Shown here in pieces: positions 1 to 7,079 of a stretch of 13,322 nucleotides of DNA. The notes beneath the pieces are model-generated. The model saw nothing but the letters and a program-made list of their open reading frames with translations, searched no databases and was not told where the DNA came from. Source of the DNA: Cytophagales bacterium (GTDB lineage: Bacteria; Bacteroidota; Bacteroidia; Cytophagales; Cyclobacteriaceae); NCBI GenBank assembly GCA_024643485.1, contig JAHEMU010000034.1, positions 1 through 13,322 on the forward strand, written 5' to 3'. Within the stretch, counting starts at the first letter, position 1. Every line of letters begins with the position of its first letter. Both the position numbers and the translations under genes were made by a program.

Positions 1-730
1 GTTTTTTACTTTTAATTGTTTCATTCAGACTTTTCACTAATTGGTTAACATTATCTCGACGCCAATCTTCGATCGATTCATAGTCTCCTCCATACGTTTT
101 AAAAGAAACTGAATCAGGAAAATTTTGACCTGCTATTTTATATGGATAAAAATAGTCATCAAAGTGGATCGCATCTACATCATAGTTTTCGACGACCTCA
201 CTGATGACCCGATTGAGATATTCCCGAACTTCAGGAATCCCTGGATCAAAATATAAATGGGTTCCGTATTGTAAAAACCATCCCGGATAAATATTTGAGA
301 TATGATTCAATGCAGGTTCCGTTTTCCCTATATCCATTACCGCACGATATGGATTAAACCATGCATGAAATTCCAGTCCTTTACTATGACTTTCCTCTAT
401 AATAAATTTAAGTGGGTCATACCCCGGCCCCTCCCCTTGCTTTCCTTGTAACCATTGCGACCATTGTTCAGTTTCTGACTCATAGTAAGTGTCTGTGGCT
501 GGCCTCACTTGGAAAAGTATGGCATTCAAACCGGCATCTTCGAAGTATGAAGTAATCTCGCGAAATTCGCTCTTGTGTTTTTCTTCATCGAGTCCCGCTT
601 TTGAAGGCCAATCAATGTTTTTGACAGTAGCGACCCAAGCACCTCTAAACTCATATTTATTATGAACTATTTCAGGAGAGCAACTCCCCAATATTCCTGC
701 TAAAAATGATATTATAAATATTCTTTTCAC
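1..730 (-). CDS. GHL10/DUF187-family glycoside hydrolase lipoprotein (DigH/YngK-like), 3' part missing
   Basis: This is the N-terminal 243 codons of a secreted glycosidase; the rest lies beyond base 1. The GTG start at 728-730 gives a lipoprotein signal peptide: basic start (VKR), hydrophobic stretch, lipobox L14-G-S-C17, so the mature protein should be anchored to a membrane and act outside the cytoplasm. Family hallmarks appear in order: FRGAWVATVKNIDWP (28-42), FQVRPATD (73-80), the PGYDPL segment (about 102-107), HAWFNPYR (122-129), and HFDDYFYPY (189-197), whose acidic residues are candidates for catalysis. The family includes E. coli DigH (YddW), known to cut peptide-free peptidoglycan glycan strands, so a role in wall turnover is a reasonable inference; another polysaccharide cannot be excluded. 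The start lies one base past the nagB stop, so the genes are very likely cotranscribed and translationally coupled. Family assignment is confident, substrate is not. Confidence 0.88.
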   Translation of the reverse strand, partial: MKRIFIISFLAGILGSCSPEIVHNKYEFRGAWVATVKNIDWPSKAGLDEEKHKSEFREITSYFEDAGLNAILFQVRPATDTYYESETEQWSQWLQGKQGEGPGYDPLKFIIEESHSKGLEFHAWFNPYRAVMDIGKTEPALNHISNIYPGWFLQYGTHLYFDPGIPEVREYLNRVISEVVENYDVDAIHFDDYFYPYKIAGQNFPDSVSFKTYGGDYESIEDWRRDNVNQLVKSLNETIKSKK

Positions 731-731
731 T

Positions 732-2618
732 TTAAAATTTCCACCTTACAAAAGCTTCCATTGCTTCATATTCCGCCATTCCCAACTGATCATACTGACA
801 TGCGGTATCTCTATTTCGATCTTCAGCTCTTTGCCAAAATTCCCTGCTATCACTTCCTTGAAATACAACCCCATCTTTTTGAGATTGGTGTTTAAATATT
901 GCAAAACGTTTTTTCAATAATTCCTCAGGGCTAACCGGAACGGCCATTTCAATTTCTGATATATCCCATTCATGCCAAGCGCCTCGATACAACCAAACCC
1001 AACAATCCTGCATATAAGTCTCGTTTTTCAGAATTTCTAAAGCCGCAAAAATAGCATCTAAACACACCCTATGGGTACCATGTGGATCCGCCAAGTCACC
1101 TGCTGCATATATTTGATGTGGTTTTACCTCTCTAATCAGGTCAACAATAATATTGACATCTGCATCACTCAAAGGACTTTTTTGCACCCTTCCCGTTTCA
1201 TAGAAAGGTAAATCAAGGAAATGTACGTTTTGGGGTTTTACTCCACAATAACGGGAAGCCGCTTTTGCTTCTCCTCGCCTGATTATGGCTTTTATCTTCC
1301 TTAATTCAGGCATATCCATGTCCCCTTCTTCCTTTTCATGAATAAACTGCTCAATTTCTTTAAAAGTATCTGCAGCCTCTTCCCCCATGTAATCTTTTGC
1401 AAATTCCGCAAAACGCAAAGCTTCGTCATCTGCTACTGCAATATTTCCCGAAACTTGATAGGCTACGTGAACATCATGCCCTTGATCTACCAAACGCATA
1501 AAAGTTGCCCCCATAGAAATTACGTCATCATCGGGATGAGGACTAAAAACGATGACACGTTTACTTGCTGGCTCAGCACGTTCTGGTCGTTGCGAGTCAT
1601 CTGCGTGTGGTTTACCCCCTGGCCAGCCCGTAATCGTATGTTGCAGCATGTTAAATACATGAATATTTATCAGGTAGGCGGGGCCACGTTCTGTAATTAA
1701 TTCATTTAAGCCATACTCATTATAGTCTTTATCCGTCAGTTTTAGAATGGGCTTCTTCGTTTGTCGGCAAAGCCAAACTACCGCTTTTTTAACTAAATGG
1801 TCATCCCAAACACAAGACTGCACCAACCAGGGCTCATTAAATCGAGTTAATTTCTCAGCTGCCGGTTGGTCAACAATCACCTTGGTATTCGGATGATTTT
1901 GGAGAAAAGACGCAGGAACCGAATCGGTCACCGGCCCCTCCAGCATTTGTTTTATGATTTCCGCTTTTCCATTACCCCACGCCATCAAAAACACCAATTT
2001 TGATTTCATAATGGTATTTACGCCCATGGTAATAGCTCTTCTTGGAACATTTTGTTCCCCGCCAAACGCCTGGCTAGCATCTAATCGAGTAATTCGTTCA
2101 AGCGTAACTAAACGCGTTAATGTCCTGTCATTACTTCCCGGCTCATTAAATCCGATATGTCCTGATCTACCTATACCTAAAAGCTGAATATCTATTCCTC
2201 CCGCCTCTTCAATTAACTGCTCATACGATTGGCAATAACTCTGCACTTCAGCTACATCAATGGTACCATCAGGTATATTTACATTCGACCAATTAATATC
2301 AACGTGATCGAATAAGTTTTCTTTCATAAACCGAACATACGACTGAACTGATTCAGGCTTCATTGGAAAATATTCATCCAAATTGAAAGTCACAACATTA
2401 TGAAAACTAAGCCCTTCCTCTTTATGCATTTTTACGAGCTCCTTGTATACATCAGTTGGCGAAGAACCCGTAGCTAATCCTAGAACAGCTTTTTTCTTTT
2501 CACCTTGACGCTTTCTAATTAAATCAGCAATCGCAGAGGCAATGTACTGTGCACCATCTTTTGAAGAAGGATAAATTACAGTATGTAACTTTTCAAAACT
2601 CAGAATCCGTTCGCTCAT
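732..2618 (-). CDS. nagB: Glucosamine-6-phosphate deaminase fused to a PIG-L/LmbE-type de-N-acetylase domain
   Basis: This cytoplasmic 628-residue protein has two enzyme domains. Residues about 10-285 are a NagB domain, which normally converts glucosamine-6-phosphate to fructose-6-phosphate and ammonia. It shows the phosphate-loop motif ATGSSPTDVY (49-58), NLDEY (79-83, holding the counterpart of E. coli Asp72), GHIGFNEPGS (153-162, with the His and Glu matching His143 and Glu148) and Lys218. The E. coli GNDGH motif reads GRSGH here, so the Asp141 position is Ser152. A linker (about 286-352) leads to a PIG-L/LmbE domain with the zinc motif SPHPDDD (359-365) and DPHGTHR (511-517), which fits removal of an N-acetyl group from a GlcNAc-type substrate. 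Single-domain NagB is about 260 residues; the fused form is familiar from Bacteroidota. An attractive inference is that one protein deacetylates and then deaminates an amino sugar. It heads a two-gene operon with the downstream GHL10 lipoprotein. No clear Shine-Dalgarno precedes the ATG. Confidence 0.93.
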   Translation of the reverse strand: MSERILSFEKLHTVIYPSSKDGAQYIASAIADLIRKRQGEKKKAVLGLATGSSPTDVYKELVKMHKEEGLSFHNVVTFNLDEYFPMKPESVQSYVRFMKENLFDHVDINWSNVNIPDGTIDVAEVQSYCQSYEQLIEEAGGIDIQLLGIGRSGHIGFNEPGSNDRTLTRLVTLERITRLDASQAFGGEQNVPRRAITMGVNTIMKSKLVFLMAWGNGKAEIIKQMLEGPVTDSVPASFLQNHPNTKVIVDQPAAEKLTRFNEPWLVQSCVWDDHLVKKAVVWLCRQTKKPILKLTDKDYNEYGLNELITERGPAYLINIHVFNMLQHTITGWPGGKPHADDSQRPERAEPASKRVIVFSPHPDDDVISMGATFMRLVDQGHDVHVAYQVSGNIAVADDEALRFAEFAKDYMGEEAADTFKEIEQFIHEKEEGDMDMPELRKIKAIIRRGEAKAASRYCGVKPQNVHFLDLPFYETGRVQKSPLSDADVNIIVDLIREVKPHQIYAAGDLADPHGTHRVCLDAIFAALEILKNETYMQDCWVWLYRGAWHEWDISEIEMAVPVSPEELLKKRFAIFKHQSQKDGVVFQGSDSREFWQRAEDRNRDTACQYDQLGMAEYEAMEAFVRWKF

Positions 2619-2688
2619 ATTTTTCTAATCTTTACTAAAGTCATAATTTATAAAATTCTCCGCTATTAATCAGTCGGATTATCCCCCG

Positions 2689-2725
2689 CAAATGTAAAAT
2701 ATATTTTCTTGTTTACTGAATCAAA
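2689..2725 (-). promoter_or_regulatory. Candidate Bacteroidota-type promoter for nagB
   Basis: On the minus strand, TACATTTG (2689-2696) matches the Bacteroidota -7 consensus TAnnTTTG exactly, about 70 bases before the nagB start. A TTTG at 2722-2725 could be the -33 element, but it is 25 bases away, longer than usual. The overlapping TATATTTT (2696-2703) is one mismatch from the -7 consensus and lies 18 bases from the same TTTG, which is better spacing. Either would give a leader of roughly 60-70 bases. I could not find an equally good element for the plus-strand operon. Confidence 0.42.
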
Positions 2726-2748
2726 CGTGCATTTTTTTTCTTGTTTTT

Positions 2749-2758
2749 GAAACGTTTC
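2749..2758. promoter_or_regulatory. Palindrome GAAACGTTTC, candidate LacI/GalR-family operator
   Basis: This is a perfect 10-base inverted repeat with a central CG, the form typical of LacI/GalR-family operators. It lies in the divergent region, about 53 bases upstream of the candidate nagB -7 element and 146 bases before the plus-strand operon, so it could control either or both. A second short palindrome, GTGCAC (2759-2764), abuts it. The regulator gene is not in the window. The assignment rests on sequence shape and position only; a 10-base palindrome in AT-rich DNA can arise by chance. Confidence 0.35.
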
Positions 2759-2903
2759 GTGCACAATTACTAAATAAATTAATCAATTCCATGAATTATA
2801 CAAATTTACCCTTTCAATCAAGCGAGGGAAATAATATGTATTTACAATGAAAAAGCGCATGTTTATTGTGGAATTGTTAAAAATTCTGCAATTTTAAAGT
2901 TAA

Positions 2904-4358
2904 ATGACAAGGGGAAAGGGTAACATATTGATCATTTTGGCCCTTATTTTTTCAACTGGCAGCGTATTTAGTACGGACAGGGATAGATTAATCGCCGAAT
3001 ACACACCACTGGATAGTCTTTCCAAGTGGTATACTTCCATGATTTCTAAAAATACTACTCTATCGGGGACCCCGATTCGGTATACTAAAAATCAGATTTC
3101 CGACCATTTTAAGGAATTAAACTCTTCTTTTGGCATAACACTTAACGAAGATGTATACAATTACATCCATCACTTTACAACGGGACAAAGACAAAATTTT
3201 GAAATTGCCATTTCCCTTGAAGAATATTATCAACCCATTCTAAATAAGTTAATCTCAAATAATAAATTACCGGCAGAGTTATCGTACTTACCTATAATAC
3301 TTTCGGGGATGCACAATCAGGCAATCGCACCAGATGGTGGCGTTGGTATTTGGAAGCTGAACTATTTCGTGGCCAAAAAATATGGCTTAACTGTAAATCA
3401 GTATATTGATGAACGCAAAGATATCGCAAAGTCAACGGAAGCAGCCCTTCAATATCTCAATGATTTACATATAAAATATCAAGATTGGAATTTAGCAATT
3501 ACTGCATTTGCATATTCTCCAGCTCTAGTAAACAAGGCGATTATACTTTCAGGCAAGAAAAATTACAGTGGCATTAACACTTATCTTCACTCCAATGCGC
3601 GAATGCTCATTCCTTCTTACCACGCAGCCATTTACACGGCACAGTTTTATTTGGAACATGATTTCAATCCACCTAGCATTTCAGTGGTTCATGAATTAAA
3701 GCCTTTTCCAATTGAGAATTCGGTATCTATCGTGGATCTCGCAAATCAATTAAAAATTTCAGAACACACACTCCGTATGATAAACCCGACCATTCGCGGA
3801 AAAATAATATCCCCAAAAGCTATCAGTGGATATGACTTTTTTATTCCAAACACTACGGTAGTAACGAACTTAGACCTTAATACCTTATATACAGCAGCGA
3901 AAGAAAAAATTAAAGAAGAAAGCAAACCTGTAAAACCCGTATATACGTATACCCCTCCTCCAGTTCCTGCAAATTCCAAGGAAATTATCTATTCAGTTAA
4001 GTCGGGGGATTTCTTGGGTAAAATAGCAGAATCACATCAAGTGGGAGTAACTTCGCTAAAACGCTGGAATAACCTCCATTCTGATAGAATCGACATTGGG
4101 CAAAAGTTAGTCATTTATGTTCCTGAATCTTTTAAATCAACAGCAAGTTCCGCTTCTTCAGCAGTAAAGCCAACAACTCCTGCTGCAAAAGTGACCATTC
4201 CGAGTGGTCAGATTGGGTTTTACACCATAAAAGAAGGAGATACCCTGTGGAAAATATCAAAAGATCATCCTGGTAATTCTATCGAAGTGATCAAACAATT
4301 AAATGGTATCGGCGAAAATATCAAACCGGGTCAGGTTCTCAAATTCATAAAGCAATAA
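2904..4358 (+). CDS. Secreted MltD-like lytic transglycosylase pseudoenzyme with two LysM domains
   Basis: This is a 484-residue exported protein. The signal peptide is residues 1 to about 23 (basic start, hydrophobic NILIILALIF, small residues before TDRD). Residues about 95-240 follow the MltD/SLT fold: LPAELSYLP (122-130), GIWKLNYFVAKKYGL (148-162), STEAALQYL (177-185) and VNKAI (209-213). A degenerate MltD-type linker (about 261-316) is followed by LysM 1 (about 361-406) and LysM 2 (about 438-483), separated by a Pro/Ser/Ala/Thr-rich spacer. LysM domains bind GlcNAc-containing glycans, chiefly peptidoglycan. The family catalytic Glu sits in a motif like LPIVES; here it reads LPIILS, so the Glu is Leu133. 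The usual AYN-x-G motif reads AFAYSPA (201-207) and the usual GIWQF is GIWKL. It is therefore probably a glycan-binding scaffold rather than an enzyme. It is the first gene of the five-gene operon; its stop is four bases before the next start. Confidence 0.87.
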   Translation: MTRGKGNILIILALIFSTGSVFSTDRDRLIAEYTPLDSLSKWYTSMISKNTTLSGTPIRYTKNQISDHFKELNSSFGITLNEDVYNYIHHFTTGQRQNFEIAISLEEYYQPILNKLISNNKLPAELSYLPIILSGMHNQAIAPDGGVGIWKLNYFVAKKYGLTVNQYIDERKDIAKSTEAALQYLNDLHIKYQDWNLAITAFAYSPALVNKAIILSGKKNYSGINTYLHSNARMLIPSYHAAIYTAQFYLEHDFNPPSISVVHELKPFPIENSVSIVDLANQLKISEHTLRMINPTIRGKIISPKAISGYDFFIPNTTVVTNLDLNTLYTAAKEKIKEESKPVKPVYTYTPPPVPANSKEIIYSVKSGDFLGKIAESHQVGVTSLKRWNNLHSDRIDIGQKLVIYVPESFKSTASSASSAVKPTTPAAKVTIPSGQIGFYTIKEGDTLWKISKDHPGNSIEVIKQLNGIGENIKPGQVLKFIKQ

Positions 4359-4362
4359 TTAA

Positions 4363-5835
4363 GTGAAGCCAGTTCAAATTTTCGTATTCACCTGGGTACT
4401 ATTCATTATTCTAGGGTTTATAGGTATCATCTACCCCAAAGATGGGATAAAAATAAATGATGATTTATCACTCGATTTCCCTTCCATTCATTCACTTTTT
4501 GAACTTGACACGACGGCTAAAGTAGATTTTACTTCAATTTTAGTTGAGGATTTCGACATCGATAGCATAGATCAAAACACATTAAAAAAGCAAAAAAAAG
4601 CTGATAGCGCAGTAACTGCACATATCCGTGATTCTATTCGCAGGTGGCAACTCCAAATCCACTATCCTGAAAACGATAAATCCATTCTGTTTCCTTTCTT
4701 TAAATCCTTAGAAACTGCAAATCAAAGCAAAACTCCTGTTAGGATTATGCATTATGGCGACTCTCAGATTGAAGGTGATCGAATCAGTGGATATTTAAGA
4801 CATAAGCTTCAAAATAAATTCGGAGGAAATGGCCCAGGATTAGTTCCTGCTGTACCCCTAGTTCGGTCTGCCGGATTTGACTTAGAGGCTTCTAAGAATT
4901 GGAAGAGATATACACTTTATGGAATGGTTGACACCCTTGTTCGGCACACCAAATATGGACCTTTAGCAACTTTCGGAAGGTACACGCCTTTAGCTACCGA
5001 CTCCACCTTTGCCCCTGATTCTTTAACTACTGCCTATTTGACCTATAAAAGTTCTTCCTTTACCTACCCTAAAACAAAAACATTTTCAAGGTACAATATA
5101 CAATTTGGTAATTTCACGACCGACTTGGCATTGACTGTGAAATTAGCAGACTCTGTCATACTTGAAAAGAAATTTAAACCATCGAGTGACCTTCAACAAG
5201 TAAGTGGATTGTTAAAAAATCAAACCAAAGAAATCACGTTCGAATTCTCTTCGTTTGATAGTCCTGATGTTTATGCTGTTAATCTTGAAGGGGCCGGTGG
5301 AGTTTCCGTAGATAATATTGCATTAAGGGGAAGTTCAGGTACCGTGTTTCGGAAACTAGATAGGGCACTTTTTAGAAACTCATTAAAGTCATTAGACACT
5401 CGCCTTTTTTTACTCCAATTTGGAGGTAATGTAATGCCGTATATGGATGATGTAAAGGAAGCAAAGCAATATGGACGTTGGTTCGAATCTCAGCTAATCC
5501 TGCTCAAAGAATTGATGCCGCAAGCCTCAATTATTGTAATTGGGCCTTCCGATATGGGTGTTTATGAAAACAGCACGTATACAAGTTATCCCCTACTTCC
5601 GGTAGTTCGAGATGAATTAAAAGCAGCGACATTCAGGCAAGGAGGTGCTTACTGGGATATGATGGAAGCAATGGGTGGACAAAATTCGATGGAAGCATGG
5701 GTGAACGCAAATCCGTCGTTAGCGAGTAAAGATTATATTCATTTCAATTTGAAAGGCGCTTCAAAAGTAGCTCAAATGTTCTATAATGCACTTATTGAAG
5801 ACTATAACGAATATCAAAACAGGAATGAAAAATAG
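4363..5835 (+). CDS. Membrane-anchored SGNH-family protein, GDSQ type (probable O-acyltransferase or esterase)
   Basis: This 490-residue protein starts at a GTG four bases after the preceding stop. A hydrophobic segment (about 5-24) has no clear cleavage site and probably anchors the protein with its body in the periplasm. An Asp-rich linker (about 25-105) follows. The SGNH domain has block I HYGDSQIEGD (130-139, nucleophile Ser134), block III QFGGN (352-356, Asn356 or its neighbourhood supplying the oxyanion hole) and block V DYIHF (457-461, Asp457 and His460). About 220 residues, beta-rich in appearance, lie between blocks I and III where compact SGNH hydrolases have far fewer. SGNH proteins paired with an MBOAT (AlgJ, AlgX, PatB) move acetyl groups onto or off envelope glycans, which is the inferred role here. 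It shares a C-terminal WD-x3-E-x-MGG signature with the next gene, so the two look like paralogues. The intact triad suggests it is active; the acceptor glycan is not known. Confidence 0.86.
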   Translation: MKPVQIFVFTWVLFIILGFIGIIYPKDGIKINDDLSLDFPSIHSLFELDTTAKVDFTSILVEDFDIDSIDQNTLKKQKKADSAVTAHIRDSIRRWQLQIHYPENDKSILFPFFKSLETANQSKTPVRIMHYGDSQIEGDRISGYLRHKLQNKFGGNGPGLVPAVPLVRSAGFDLEASKNWKRYTLYGMVDTLVRHTKYGPLATFGRYTPLATDSTFAPDSLTTAYLTYKSSSFTYPKTKTFSRYNIQFGNFTTDLALTVKLADSVILEKKFKPSSDLQQVSGLLKNQTKEITFEFSSFDSPDVYAVNLEGAGGVSVDNIALRGSSGTVFRKLDRALFRNSLKSLDTRLFLLQFGGNVMPYMDDVKEAKQYGRWFESQLILLKELMPQASIIVIGPSDMGVYENSTYTSYPLLPVVRDELKAATFRQGGAYWDMMEAMGGQNSMEAWVNANPSLASKDYIHFNLKGASKVAQMFYNALIEDYNEYQNRNEK

Positions 5836-7078
5836 GAAGAATTCCCCTCTGTATCGCTATTGGATTCTTTCCATTTTCATCTTGCCTTCCATTTGTTTTG
5901 GGCAAAACACACCTCATGACTTACCAAATTTTCCATTTCTTAAAATGGAAGAAAACTACATAAAATTCCCTGGTGACAGTAGTGGATTTGAAAAGTTATA
6001 TTCAAAATTCGATAAAGTTATTTTCGAGGGAGAAGGCCAAGTCAATCTACTCCACATGGGAGGTTCCCATGTACAAGCTGGCGTTTTTTCAGAACGAATG
6101 AGAACTCATTTCGAGACAATACAACCTTCATTAAATAGTTTTAGAGGTTTCTTGTTTCCATTTCGAATGGCCGCCACTAACAACCCTTCTAACTATTCCG
6201 TTTCCTATTCCGGATCATGGGAATATTGCCGAAACGTTGAAAAAAAGAAAACTTGCAATTTGGGTCTTTCAGGAATCATGGTAAAAACCAATTCTCCCGG
6301 AGCATCCATCAATATTAACTTTGACCAAGACCCTCCGGAAGAACCTTTTACTCGATTAGTAGTTTTTCAAGATACCGATTCTAGTTCTTTCGAATTCACT
6401 CCCATGGCTACATATTCTCATGTAGACATAAATCAGGAAAATGGTACAGTAACTTATCATTTTGATTCACCACAGGACAGTTTGAGTGCCCGAATTATAA
6501 AAACAAACGAAAAGCAAGACCATTTTACCCTTTATGGACTAAAATTCGAGTCAGATTTACCAGGATTCGCCTATAATGCCGTTGGGATAAATGGCGCTAG
6601 CGTTCCCTCCTATTTAAGGTGTCAGCTTTTGAGTAAGCAATCTGGTGCCCTAAATTTGGATTTGGCCTTATTTGCTATAGGCATTAACGACGCGTATGGT
6701 ACCAAATTCAGTCCTTCCAATTTCAAAGCGAATTACAGGGATTTAATTGCGGAATTAAGGTTGGAAAACCCAGAAATGCAAATCATCTTTATTACAAATA
6801 ACGATAGCTATTATCGCAGAAGATATGTAAATCGCAACGGACTTCTAGTGCGAGAAGCGATGATAGAATTAGCCAAGGAGTATAATGCTGGGGTTTGGGA
6901 TTTGTTTGAAGTAATGGGGGGACTTGAGTCGATAAAAACCTGGGAAGAATACGGACTAGCAAAAAGTGACAAAATACATTTTACAAGAGAGGGGTATGAA
7001 TTAGCCGGTGATTTATTATTTAGTGCAATTGTCACCTCGTATGAAAACCATTTACAACAACTGAAAAAGAACGAATAA
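5825..7078 (+). CDS. Secreted SGNH-family protein, GGSH type (second O-acylation partner)
   Basis: I chose the ATG at 5825, which overlaps the preceding gene by 11 bases, because it gives a clean signal peptide (MKNRK start, hydrophobic WILSIFILPSI, probable cleavage after CFG26 before Gln27). An in-frame ATG at 5786 would add 13 residues ahead of it. The mature protein is a 417-residue precursor minus its signal. Block I is HMGGSHVQAG (77-86): Ser81 is kept, but the Asp of GDS is Gly. GINGAS (244-249) may provide the block II Gly, GIND (276-279) is block III with Asn278, and SDKIHF (371-376) gives Asp372 and His375. About 200 residues separate blocks I and III. The C-terminal region WDLFEVMGG (348-356) through IHF matches the preceding gene closely. 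Expected to act in the periplasm on O-acyl groups beside the MBOAT; whether it is the transferase or the esterase cannot be told from sequence. Confidence 0.85.
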   Translation: MKNRKNSPLYRYWILSIFILPSICFGQNTPHDLPNFPFLKMEENYIKFPGDSSGFEKLYSKFDKVIFEGEGQVNLLHMGGSHVQAGVFSERMRTHFETIQPSLNSFRGFLFPFRMAATNNPSNYSVSYSGSWEYCRNVEKKKTCNLGLSGIMVKTNSPGASININFDQDPPEEPFTRLVVFQDTDSSSFEFTPMATYSHVDINQENGTVTYHFDSPQDSLSARIIKTNEKQDHFTLYGLKFESDLPGFAYNAVGINGASVPSYLRCQLLSKQSGALNLDLALFAIGINDAYGTKFSPSNFKANYRDLIAELRLENPEMQIIFITNNDSYYRRRYVNRNGLLVREAMIELAKEYNAGVWDLFEVMGGLESIKTWEEYGLAKSDKIHFTREGYELAGDLLFSAIVTSYENHLQQLKKNE

Positions 7079-7079
7079 A

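Noticed and set aside
1338..1700. Plus-strand open frame of 120 codons inside nagB
   Set aside because: It lies antisense within the PIG-L part of nagB, has no recognisable domain, and its composition is that of a complementary-strand shadow.
5786..5824. Upstream ATG for the second SGNH gene
   Set aside because: It adds 13 residues ahead of a good signal peptide and increases the overlap with the preceding gene; the ATG at 5825 is the better start.
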